Shown here: in pieces, positions 24,495 to 31,959 of the stretch
Numbering within the stretch: the stretch's first letter is position 1
How the letters are laid out: every line of letters begins with the position of its first letter
Translations under genes and position numbers: made by a program
Source: CAYGWX01 sp964353855 [NCBI: uncultured bacterium]
GTDB lineage: Bacteria; Edwardsbacteria; CAYGWX01
Length of the DNA: 41,555 bases
Direction: 5' to 3'
Assembly (NCBI GenBank): GCA_964353855.1
Contig: CAYGWX010000014.1
Coordinates: forward strand, 1-41,555
Notes under the pieces: model-generated
Seen by the model: only the letters and a program-made list of their open reading frames with translations
What the model was told of the DNA's origin: nothing
The model's database searches: none

Positions 24495-25187
24495 TTATGA
24501 AGGCGGTTTGATCGCGGCCACTTTTAGGTCCCCTTGTTGGGAAGCGTCCTCGGTCACCTCGGAGGATTTGATCGCAAAGCCGGATGAGGAAATTTCCTTT
24601 AGGATATCTTCGGGAAGCCCGAAGTATCGCCCGGCCAAGCCGTCGTGAACCTGGTACCGAGTTAAGGGATCGTACCATTGCTGAATTGCCTCGGGGGGCT
24701 CGTTGCACATGGTCATCACGAGAAACAGGCCCCCGGGTCTGGTAACCCGCAAGGCTTGGGATAAAAAGACCTTGCGGTCTTCTCCGATTATACAGTGGAA
24801 ACAGTGTCCGTCCACGACGAGGTCGAAGAAATTGTCGGGATAAGGCAGGTCTAAGACATTCCCAATTTGAAAGTCGGGGTTCAGAGCTTGGGCCTGGGCT
24901 TTCTCGTTGGCCCAAGCGATGGCGGTCGGAGAAATATCGATGCCGAAAGTCTCGAATCCCTTTCGGGCAAGAAGCAGGGTCAGGCATCCATCCCCGCAGC
25001 CCAATTCCAGCAACCTGCCTGCTGGACCCCGGCCTTCTTTCTGGAGTACGGCCTCGACAGAGGCGAACATGTCCCGGACGTCTCCCTCCGAAGTAAAGCC
25101 CGGCTTTCCCTCGGCTCGGAGCTTCTGGTATTGCTTATCGTGAATTCCGAGATAATCGGTCCGCCACACGATTACCTTCCAAGGCAT
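24495..25187 (-). CDS. SAM-dependent class I methyltransferase
   Basis: 230 residues from the ATG at 25185-25187; a longer frame overlaps the bactofilin gene and is rejected. Motif I LLELGCGDGCLTLLLARKG binds S-adenosylmethionine, the acidic residue of motif II is in FGIDIS, and VVDGHCFHCI is the motif IV region, as in Methyltransf_11/25 enzymes. No signal peptide. The substrate is unknown. It is the last gene of the par-bactofilin operon, 17 bp after bactofilin, with no clear Shine-Dalgarno sequence, so it may rely on coupled translation. Confidence 0.85.
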   Translation of the reverse strand: MPWKVIVWRTDYLGIHDKQYQKLRAEGKPGFTSEGDVRDMFASVEAVLQKEGRGPAGRLLELGCGDGCLTLLLARKGFETFGIDISPTAIAWANEKAQAQALNPDFQIGNVLDLPYPDNFFDLVVDGHCFHCIIGEDRKVFLSQALRVTRPGGLFLVMTMCNEPPEAIQQWYDPLTRYQVHDGLAGRYFGLPEDILKEISSSGFAIKSSEVTEDASQQGDLKVAAIKPPS

Positions 25188-25204
25188 AGAGACAGGGGAA
25201 GACT

Positions 25205-25594
25205 TTAATCCGTCTTTCCAGGCTCTTGGACGGGTTTCTTTCCCGGCTTCTCCCCCTCCCCCATCTTGCAGGTCCCGTCGAAATAGACGTCGTGCTCGAT
25301 GACGATGCCCTTGCAACGCAGGTCGCCCTCCATGCGGGCCCCGGCCTGGAGCTCGATCTTCTGCTGGGCGGTGAGGTTGCCGATAAGCTTGCCGCCGATG
25401 ACCGCGTCCTTGGCCTTGATATCCCCTTTCAGGAACCCGTCCTTGCCCACGACCAGGGTGCCCGAGGCATCCAGCTCGCCGTCGAAGTCCCCGTCCACGC
25501 GAAGGCCCCCCTCGATGCGAAGCTTGCCGTTGAAGGACGCCCCCTTGCCAAGGATGGTGTTCAGGCTGTCTTCGGTGATTTTCTTGTCGAACAT
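25205..25594 (-). CDS. Bactofilin (polymer-forming cytoskeletal protein)
   Basis: 129 residues. The DUF583 core (about 15-115) shows the repeating right-handed beta-helix pattern: GASFNGKLRIEGGLRVDGDFDGELDASGTLVVGKDGFLKGDIKAKDAVIGGKLIGNLTA. Short unstructured ends flank it, with a Lys/Pro-rich tail. Bactofilins form filaments on the membrane that position cell-wall enzymes. AAGGAG precedes the ATG. It lies directly after an M23 peptidase gene, the common shape-determining pair, and in the same operon as parA/parB. Confidence 0.93.
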   Translation of the reverse strand: MFDKKITEDSLNTILGKGASFNGKLRIEGGLRVDGDFDGELDASGTLVVGKDGFLKGDIKAKDAVIGGKLIGNLTAQQKIELQAGARMEGDLRCKGIVIEHDVYFDGTCKMGEGEKPGKKPVQEPGKTD

Positions 25595-25616
25595 AGGATC
25601 TCCTTAATTTTAGAGG

Positions 25617-26471
25617 TTACGGTTGCAGGTACTGTCTGGGATTCACTGGCTTGGTGCCCTCCAGGACCTCGAAGTGCAAGTGGGGGGCTGTGGACTTGCC
25701 GGTGTTCCCCAGGTAAGCCACGAGCTGGCCCTGCTTGATGAGGTCGCCGGTCTTCACCAGGAGCCGGTCGTTGTGGCCGTAGGCGGTCAGGAGCCCCCCG
25801 GCGTGGCTGATCTTGAGCAGGTTGCCATAGAGCGTGTCCCAGCCCGCGAAGATGACTTTGCCGTCGGCCGCGGCCACCACGGGTTCTCCCGCCTTGCCCG
25901 AGATGTCCATACCCAGGTGGGTGGTTCCGTCGAACTCTTCGGACACGAATCCGCGGAAAGGCCAGAGCGTAGGGCGGTCCTGGTCCTGGGCCTGCTGTTG
26001 GGCGAGGAGTCTCTGGATCGCCGAGGTACTGATGCCCAGGCTCTCCATGCTCCCGTTGGGCGCGAACACGCCGGTGCGGGGCTTGAGGCTGTCGGCGCTG
26101 ATCCAGTCCGGGGCCTTGTCCATGCCCATCATCTGACGGATCTTGGCGTCCATCTCCCTGATCTGGGCCAGCTCGGCCTCCAGCTTTTTGACCTTCCGCT
26201 GCTCCTCCTCCAGGCGGGCTAGGCGCTGCATCAGGTAGGGCGTTCGCAGGGCCTTGATGTAGATGAACCCGCTGGTTAGATTCAGGACGAGCCCCGCGAT
26301 GAGGAGGGCCAACAGGCCTGCCGCGACGAGGCGTAGGATGCGGTAGGAGACCCGGAAACCCCATTCGTGACCCCCGTGGTGAGGGACGATCAGGAAGGAG
26401 ATGTAGCGGTGCGGATCCGGGGGTCGGATGAGCTGCGAGAGAAATTCCCTCCAGGCCGCGTGCTTGGACAT
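25617..26471 (-). CDS. Membrane-anchored M23 (LytM) peptidoglycan peptidase
   Basis: 284 residues: cytoplasmic N terminus, one membrane helix (about 46-70), coiled coil (80-118) and a periplasmic LytM domain (about 168-284). Zinc ligands H185 and D189 (HLGMD), H266 (HLHFEV, with H264) and the supporting H233 (YGHND) are all present, so it should be active on peptidoglycan cross-links. Its start overlaps the stop of the M42-like gene by one base (TGATG). The pairing with bactofilin suggests a localised wall-remodelling role in cell shape. Confidence 0.93.
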   Translation of the reverse strand: MSKHAAWREFLSQLIRPPDPHRYISFLIVPHHGGHEWGFRVSYRILRLVAAGLLALLIAGLVLNLTSGFIYIKALRTPYLMQRLARLEEEQRKVKKLEAELAQIREMDAKIRQMMGMDKAPDWISADSLKPRTGVFAPNGSMESLGISTSAIQRLLAQQQAQDQDRPTLWPFRGFVSEEFDGTTHLGMDISGKAGEPVVAAADGKVIFAGWDTLYGNLLKISHAGGLLTAYGHNDRLLVKTGDLIKQGQLVAYLGNTGKSTAPHLHFEVLEGTKPVNPRQYLQP

Positions 26472-27469
26472 CAGAAGCCTTTCTGACGGAGATCCCGGGA
26501 CAGGATGCCGCGCAGAAGTTGAATCAGATTCTCCCAGTCGTTAAGAGTGATGATTTCGTGCGGAGTCCGGCGGTAGCGCACGGGCAGAGAGAGGACTCCG
26601 AGGAGCGTTCCGCCGGAGGCGTTCTGAACCATGCGGGCATCCAGGGCCGGGGCCTTCGAGACTTCGAGTTGAAAGGGGATTTTGTCTTCCAAGGCCACGT
26701 CCATCATGAACCCGCGAACCAGAGGAGAGATGATGATTTCCTTATCCTTCACCAGAATCGCAGGCCCCTTGAGCAGAGCAAGAGAGGCTCCTTTCGTTCC
26801 GGGGAAATCCTCGGTATCGCAGCCTTCTAACACCACCGCCAGAGCGGGGGTCAGGCCCCAGGTGGCCACGACCGCCCCCCGGCCGGAAAGCTCGCCCTGA
26901 ACGGTAAAGGCCACGGTGACGTCGTTGACAGACTTGGGATAACTCTTGAGGATTTGGAGCAGCGCGGCACAGAGAGCGCGGGTCGCGAGAGCCTTTCCGA
27001 TAAGAACGCCTTTGCGCTCCCGGGCCTCGCTTGCGAAGCAAGCGAGATCTCCGACCCGGACAAGGCGCTCAGCTTCTTTCCCGCCCTTTGCCCCCAGGTC
27101 GATAAACATCTGTTCATACGCGGTCTCCGTTTTTGGATCGCGCTTCTCCTCTCGGATCACGCCCACGACTCCCGAGGAAAGGCGAACCCTGGCCCCGAGG
27201 GCGTTCCCCGGTGGAATAGCGCCCACCGGAGCAAGGCGAAGGAAACCTTTACGGTCGATGTGGGTTACGCAGAAAGCAGGCTCGTCCATCCGGCAGGCGA
27301 GGAGGAGTTTTGCTCCCGGCCCTCTCTTCCTAACCAGAAGGTTTCCCATGAGGTCTGTGGTGACTTCGTCGGCATGGGGCTTAGCTTCATAGGCGATCAG
27401 ATCACAGAGTTTTCCCTCAAGTCCGGAGGGCGCATCCGTATCCGCAAGCTTCATGATGAGTTCAGTCAT
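26471..27469 (-). CDS. Degenerate M42-family protein lacking most metal ligands
   Basis: 332 residues, clearly homologous over its length to the two M42 peptidases beside it, but with active-site motifs lost. AHMDEV is CRMDEP (His to Arg60), KALDDRxG is KALATRAL (bridging Asp lost), QEE is QGE (general base lost) and the C-terminal (M/I)H(T/S)P is RRTP (His to Arg). The frame is intact, with a GAGGA ribosome site 15 bp after the previous gene and no stops, so it is a maintained gene rather than a decaying one. M42 enzymes form dodecameric TET particles; a structural or regulatory subunit is one reading. Confidence 0.85.
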   Translation of the reverse strand: MTELIMKLADTDAPSGLEGKLCDLIAYEAKPHADEVTTDLMGNLLVRKRGPGAKLLLACRMDEPAFCVTHIDRKGFLRLAPVGAIPPGNALGARVRLSSGVVGVIREEKRDPKTETAYEQMFIDLGAKGGKEAERLVRVGDLACFASEARERKGVLIGKALATRALCAALLQILKSYPKSVNDVTVAFTVQGELSGRGAVVATWGLTPALAVVLEGCDTEDFPGTKGASLALLKGPAILVKDKEIIISPLVRGFMMDVALEDKIPFQLEVSKAPALDARMVQNASGGTLLGVLSLPVRYRRTPHEIITLNDWENLIQLLRGILSRDLRQKGF

Positions 27470-27484
27470 AAAATATCCTCTTCA

Positions 27485-28531
27485 TCAGGATGGCCAGTCT
27501 TTATCTGCGATCTCCTGGATCGCGGCTTTGGCGAGGCGATAGGTGTTCACAACGTCCTCGATTTTGACCAGGGCAACCGGAGAATGGATGTAGCGCGCCG
27601 GCACGGCGATGACCGAGGCCCTGGCTCCGGACCGGGAAAGGTGCATGCGGCCGGCATCCGTCCCGCCCAGGAGCGGCCGCTTGAACTGGTAGGGAATCCC
27701 CTCCTTTTCCGCCGCAGCGATGAGGGTTTCCAGGAGCAGGGGATCGCCGATCATGGACCTGTCCTGGTAGGTCAGGACAGGTCCCCGGCCGATGACCGCT
27801 GCGCGGGACACATCCCGTTCCTCCGGGAAGTCCCCGGCGAAGGTGCCCTCCAGGGCCAGCATGATCTGGGGAGACGTGCGGAACCCGGCCACGGCGGCTC
27901 CTCGCAATCCGACCTCTTCCTGGGTTGAGAACACGGCGGTCAGGGTGAGGGGTAGATCCTCTTCGAGAAGCAGAGCCAACAGGGTACAGCCCAAGCGGTC
28001 ATCCAGGGCTTTTCCTTTCACGAACCCGTTGCCCAGGTCCTGGAAGCGGGTGGCGAAGGCTGCGAAGTCACCGACCTCCACCAGACGCCGGGCGTCCTCC
28101 CGGTCCTTCGCCCCGATGTCGATATACAGGTCCTCGGCCTTGGCGACCTTCTTGTGCCCCTCCTTCTGGAAGATCAGATGGATGGGCTTGATGCCAATCA
28201 CGCCGGGAATCCACTTCGGACCTACGAGCACGGGCTTGGCCAATATGACGCGATCATCTATCCCTCCCGCCTTGGCGAACCGCAGGAATCCGGACTTCTC
28301 GATATGGGTGATGAGGAACCCTACCTCGTCCATGTGCGCGGAGAGGACCAGGCGCGGGGAGTCCTTCGGCCCTTTCTTCGTGGCGATGACGTTTCCAAGG
28401 GCGTCGGTTTCCAGAACGTCCACATGGGGACGGATGCGGGAGGCAATCATCTCGCGGACCTCGCCCTCGTTCCCCGAGACGCCTAAGGCATTGGAAAAAA
28501 CCTCCAAGGCCTCCAGGAGGCGATGGGTCAT
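27485..28531 (-). CDS. M42-family aminopeptidase (TET type), paralog 2
   Basis: About 348 residues. M42 enzymes are cytoplasmic, two-metal aminopeptidases that trim short peptides inside tetrahedral dodecamers. Metal and catalytic motifs are intact: SAHMDEVGF, GKALDDRLG, STQEEVGLRGA, ALEGTFAGDFPE and YIHSPVAL; GGTDAGRMHL is also canonical. The ATG at 28529-28531 follows AAAGGAG and overlaps the upstream paralog's stop (ATGA). A GTG two codons earlier is less likely. Confidence 0.92.
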   Translation of the reverse strand: MTHRLLEALEVFSNALGVSGNEGEVREMIASRIRPHVDVLETDALGNVIATKKGPKDSPRLVLSAHMDEVGFLITHIEKSGFLRFAKAGGIDDRVILAKPVLVGPKWIPGVIGIKPIHLIFQKEGHKKVAKAEDLYIDIGAKDREDARRLVEVGDFAAFATRFQDLGNGFVKGKALDDRLGCTLLALLLEEDLPLTLTAVFSTQEEVGLRGAAVAGFRTSPQIMLALEGTFAGDFPEERDVSRAAVIGRGPVLTYQDRSMIGDPLLLETLIAAAEKEGIPYQFKRPLLGGTDAGRMHLSRSGARASVIAVPARYIHSPVALVKIEDVVNTYRLAKAAIQEIADKDWPS

Positions 28532-29568
28532 GGCCACTCCTTTAGGTCGGCGGCAAAGGCCGCCATCAGTCGGGCCGCGCTCACGATGTCCTCCAGGCTG
28601 GCCACTTCCACCGGGGTGTGCATGTTGCGCACCGGGATGGACAGGACCCCGGTGGGTATTCCCTCCTTGGCGAGCTGGATGACCACGGCATCCTTGCCCC
28701 CGGGATAAAGCCCAGCTTCGATCTGATAAGAAATCTCCGTTTTTTGTGCGGCTTCCTTGAGCTTGCGCGTCACCCCGTGGTGAACGGTCATCCCCATTCC
28801 CAGGGCCGGTCCCTGGTCCAAATCAAAACCCTCCCGCTCGCTCACGTCCGGGGCTGTGCCGTATGTGGTTTCCAAAATGACGGCGATATCCGGCACAGAG
28901 CTCCAGGTGCTGGCGAGCGCGCCCAGCCCGGAGATCTCTTCCTGGACTGTGGCCACGGCGTAAATGTCCCAGGAGGGGAAGTCCCTTTTCAGGAGCTTCA
29001 GAGCCTGTATCATGGCGGCGACGCCGGCGCGATCGTCCAGGGCCTTGCCTGATACGAGGCTATTCTGGAGAGGCGTGAAGCATCCGATCGGGGTGGCGGC
29101 GTCTCCGGGACGGACCTGTTTCTCCACCTCCTCCGAGGAAAGCGCCACGTCGATGAACAGCTCCTCGAAATCCATGACCCTCGAGGACTCCTCCTTGGTT
29201 TGCAAATGGGGAGCCTTGGTTCCAACGAATCCGTGCAGGGGCTTCTGGCCGTGCACCGTGACCTCGGCCCCGAGAAGGATGCGGGGGTCGAGACCGCCCA
29301 ACTCCGTGAAACGGAGGTAGCCGCCCTCGTCGATTCGCGTGATGATCAGGGCCACCTCGTCCATGTGCGCGGCGAGGAGGAGTTTTTTTCTCGGCTCGCA
29401 TGTCTGCGTGCCGCGCAGGTGGGCGATGACGTTTCCGAATTTGTCCTGGGTGACCTCGTCGGCGAAGGGCATAAGGGCCTCTTTGACCACGGCGCCGATG
29501 TCCCCCTCCGATCCCGGAGGCCCCGAGGCCTCGGAGAGCTTTTGCAGTAGGGAGATCAGATCGTCCAT
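28528..29568 (-). CDS. M42-family aminopeptidase (TET type), paralog 1
   Basis: 346 residues. AAHMDEVAL (H68, D70), GKALDDRAG (D178/D179), TVQEEISGLGA (E210/E211) and NMHTPVEV give a complete metal site; ETTYGTAPD and GGKDAVVIQL vary from paralog 2. The ATG at 29566-29568 overlaps the parB stop by one base (TGATG); a TTG one codon upstream is possible. It is first of three M42-like genes embedded in the par operon. Confidence 0.92.
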   Translation of the reverse strand: MDDLISLLQKLSEASGPPGSEGDIGAVVKEALMPFADEVTQDKFGNVIAHLRGTQTCEPRKKLLLAAHMDEVALIITRIDEGGYLRFTELGGLDPRILLGAEVTVHGQKPLHGFVGTKAPHLQTKEESSRVMDFEELFIDVALSSEEVEKQVRPGDAATPIGCFTPLQNSLVSGKALDDRAGVAAMIQALKLLKRDFPSWDIYAVATVQEEISGLGALASTWSSVPDIAVILETTYGTAPDVSEREGFDLDQGPALGMGMTVHHGVTRKLKEAAQKTEISYQIEAGLYPGGKDAVVIQLAKEGIPTGVLSIPVRNMHTPVEVASLEDIVSAARLMAAFAADLKEWP

Positions 29569-30419
29569 CAAAGTTGGATCTTCAGGATCTCCAGGATGCG
29601 GTCCAAGTCGCCTTGGGAATAGAGCTCGATTTCGATCCGGCCCTTCTCGCCCAGGCGGTGTATGCGCACCTTGGTCCCGAAAATCTTCTGCAGGGCTTCT
29701 TCAGCGGCCCGGAGATGGCTGTCGCGGCGGGCCGCGGCCATGGCCCGGAGCCGGAGCCGAGGCGAGACCATCTTGCGGACCTCCAGTTCGGTTTGGCGCA
29801 CGGAGAGTTTCCGGGCGATGATTTTCTGGGCCAGGGAGGTCTGGTCATGAGCCGAGGGCAGCGATAAAAGAGCCCGAGCGTGGCCCTCGCTGAGCTGGCC
29901 GGATTTGACCAGGTTCTGGATCTGAATCGGAAGCGCGAGCAGGCGAAGGGTGTTCGCCACCGTGGTACGGTCCTTGCCGACCTTGTCTGCGATCTCCTGC
30001 TGGGTGTGCCCGAACTGCTCGCTGAGGCGCTGGAAGGCTTGGGCTTCTTCCATCGGGTTCAGGTCTTCGCGCTGGAGATTCTCGATCAGGGCGAGCTCTA
30101 GGGCCTCGGCATCCGTGGCCTCACGGACCATGGCCGGGATTTCACGTAGGCCTGCTTGCCGAGCGGCCAGCCAGCGGCGCTCCCCGGCGATCAGCTCGTA
30201 CTCCTCCCCCATCGGCCGGACCACCACGGGCTCGAGGACGCCCGAGGACTTGATGGAGGCGGCCAGCTCCGCGAGCCGGGCGCTGTCCGGGGCTGTGCGC
30301 GGCTGGTAGCGGTTGGGCTTGATCCTCTCCAAGGCCAGAAGGGCCGGCCCGGAGGGGACCTCCTTGGCCTCGGTCGGGATCAGGGCGGACAGGCCCCTGC
30401 CTAATGCTTTCTTGGTCAT
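29568..30419 (-). CDS. parB: Chromosome-partitioning protein ParB
   Basis: 283 residues. ParB binds parS and spreads as a CTP-dependent clamp. The N-terminal ParA-interacting segment is MTKKALGRGLSALIP. The CTP-binding motifs are IKPNRYQPR (about 33-41) and GERRWLAARQAG (about 79-90). IENLQREDLNPMEEAQAFQRL, the helix-turn-helix HTQQEIADKVGKDRTTVANTLRLL and a C-terminal dimerisation region follow. The ATG overlaps the parA stop (ATGA). Two perfect parS sites lie about 9 kb away at 39110 and 39159. Confidence 0.97.
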   Translation of the reverse strand: MTKKALGRGLSALIPTEAKEVPSGPALLALERIKPNRYQPRTAPDSARLAELAASIKSSGVLEPVVVRPMGEEYELIAGERRWLAARQAGLREIPAMVREATDAEALELALIENLQREDLNPMEEAQAFQRLSEQFGHTQQEIADKVGKDRTTVANTLRLLALPIQIQNLVKSGQLSEGHARALLSLPSAHDQTSLAQKIIARKLSVRQTELEVRKMVSPRLRLRAMAAARRDSHLRAAEEALQKIFGTKVRIHRLGEKGRIEIELYSQGDLDRILEILKIQL

Positions 30420-31195
30420 GGGTTTGTTCCCTTTAAGTGACGTTTCAGAAATTCCTCGGCCAGCTTGAGATAACTTTGGGCCCCGCTGGAGGTGATGTCG
30501 TAGAGGAGAACAGGCTTGCCGAACGAGGGGGCCTCGGCCAATCGCACGTTGCGCGGGATGACGGTTTCGAAGACCTTGTCCGGAAAATGTTGGCGGATGT
30601 CCTCGGCCACCTGCTTGGCCAGCGACAGCCGGGCGTCGAACATGGTGAGGATGATGCCGCCGATCTTGAGCGCGGGGTTGAGCTTGCTTTTCACCAGTTC
30701 GACGGTCTTAAGGAGCTGGCCCAGGCCCTCCAAGGCATAGTATTCGCATTGGATGGGGATCAATATCTCATCCGCGGCCACGAGGCCATTCAGGGTCAGA
30801 AGACCCAGGGAGGGAGGGCAGTCCACGATCAGAAAGTCGTATTCCTCCCGGATTTCCTGAAGGGCCTCCCTCAGGCGGGCCTCGCGGTTCTCGGCCCCGG
30901 ACAATTCTACCTCGGCCCCGACCAGGTCGATGGAGGAAGGGGCGAGGGACAGAAAGGGCGCTTCGGTGGGCTGGACGACCAGGCGGATGTCCACGCCGTC
31001 CAGAAGGACGTCGTAGACGCTTGTGCCGATGCTCTTGAGGTCCAGGCCCAGGCCGCTCGTGGCATTGGATTGCGGGTCCAGGTCCACGAGGAGCGTGCGC
31101 TTCTCCAGGGCGGCCAGCGAGGCGCAGAGGTTGATGGCCGTGGTGGTCTTTCCCACCCCGCCCTTCTGATTAGCGATGGCGATGATTCGGGACAT
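30416..31195 (-). CDS. parA: Chromosome-partitioning ATPase ParA (Soj)
   Basis: 259 residues. The deviant Walker A KGGVGKTTTAINL (about 11-23), the LVDLDPQSNAT A' motif and Walker B FLIVDCPPSLGLLTLN define ParA/Soj, which drives ParB-bound origins along the nucleoid. The ATG at 31193-31195 follows AAGGA closely; a TTG one codon upstream is possible. It is first of the eight-gene par operon and is preceded by a promoter overlapping the rsmG stop. Confidence 0.97.
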   Translation of the reverse strand: MSRIIAIANQKGGVGKTTTAINLCASLAALEKRTLLVDLDPQSNATSGLGLDLKSIGTSVYDVLLDGVDIRLVVQPTEAPFLSLAPSSIDLVGAEVELSGAENREARLREALQEIREEYDFLIVDCPPSLGLLTLNGLVAADEILIPIQCEYYALEGLGQLLKTVELVKSKLNPALKIGGIILTMFDARLSLAKQVAEDIRQHFPDKVFETVIPRNVRLAEAPSFGKPVLLYDITSSGAQSYLKLAEEFLKRHLKGTNP

Positions 31196-31217
31196 CAATC
31201 CTTATGGGAAAGAGATT

Positions 31218-31246
31218 AGTTTATCAGAAAAACCAGGCACTGTCAA
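31218..31246 (-). promoter_or_regulatory. Promoter of the parA operon
   Basis: On the minus strand TTGACA (forward 31241-31246), 17 bp and TAAACT (forward 31218-31223), 23 bp before parA. It overlaps the last codon and stop of rsmG. Confidence 0.75.
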
Positions 31247-31905
31247 CTCCCATGGGACGAATCCTCCTTGGATAGGATGAGGATATTCCGTTCGCGAGAT
31301 TCGTTGGGGAGGCGATAAGAGCTTGTTTCCGGAAGGCGGGTGGATTCCTCCCCCCGCCAGGCAATCAGGCTTCCTGAGTCTTTGAGGGGCGGAAAGCCGA
31401 GCTTCTTTAACTTCTCGATACTGCCAACCGCTCTCGCCAGGGCGAAATCGTAATGGTTGCGATGCTCCGGGTCCTTGGCCAGGGACTCTGCCCGGGCGCA
31501 GAGTACGCTCACGTCCTTTAGGTTCAAGACCTCCAGGAGGTGTTTGAGGAACAGGGTCTTCTTGCGAACGGATTCCACCAGGGTGAGTTTGACCTCCGGC
31601 CAGACGATCTTGATGGGCAAGCCGGGGAAACCGGCGCCGGTGCCGATGTCGAGAACGGCAGGGTTTAGGGGAAAGAAATTAGGGATTAGGGAAAGAGCCG
31701 ACGACCAGCCGATCAGGGAGTCCAGGAAGTGGCGCATCCAAAGATTGGCCTCATCTCCCTTGGCCACGAGGTTCATGCGTTTGTTCCAGGAACGAAGTTC
31801 CCGTTCATAGGTTGCGAACATAGCCAGGGTTTCGGAAGGAATGGGAATTCCGAAGGCGGACGCATGAGACACAAAACTTTGAGCGGGTTCTGATGACCGA
31901 GGCAT
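31243..31905 (-). CDS. rsmG: 16S rRNA (guanine-N7) methyltransferase RsmG
   Basis: 220 residues; it methylates G527 (E. coli numbering) of 16S rRNA using S-adenosylmethionine. Family motifs are WNKRMNLVAKGDE, RHFLDSL and LDIGTGAGFPGLPIKI, then LVESVRKKTLFLKHLL and ARAVGSIEKL. Between RHFLDSL and LDIGTG there are about ten more residues (SLIPNFFPLNP) than in E. coli RsmG; they are encoded by a TTAGGGATTAGGG-type simple repeat at 31661-31698. There is no Shine-Dalgarno sequence; TATAAC lies four bases before the ATG, so a leaderless mRNA is possible. Confidence 0.94.
   Translation of the reverse strand: MPRSSEPAQSFVSHASAFGIPIPSETLAMFATYERELRSWNKRMNLVAKGDEANLWMRHFLDSLIGWSSALSLIPNFFPLNPAVLDIGTGAGFPGLPIKIVWPEVKLTLVESVRKKTLFLKHLLEVLNLKDVSVLCARAESLAKDPEHRNHYDFALARAVGSIEKLKKLGFPPLKDSGSLIAWRGEESTRLPETSSYRLPNESRERNILILSKEDSSHGS
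31661..31698. repeat. TTAGGGATTAGGG-type simple repeat inside rsmG
   Basis: GGGTTTAGGGGAAAGAAATT runs into AGGGATTAGGGAAAGAG. It is in frame and encodes SLSLIPNFFPLNP on the minus strand. Confidence 0.75.
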
Positions 31906-31959
31906 TGGGGTTATATTTTGAAATTTAAAATGCTAATTTTGCATTTTACAATATTCTGT

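Noticed and set aside
24490-25316. Extended N terminus of the methyltransferase overlapping bactofilin
   Set aside because: The extra 43 residues are an out-of-frame reading of bactofilin; the SAM-binding fold begins after the ATG at 25187.
26471-27469. Calling the third M42-like gene a pseudogene
   Set aside because: The frame is full length, has a good ribosome site and overlaps the next gene by one base in an intact operon; only the active-site residues are lost.
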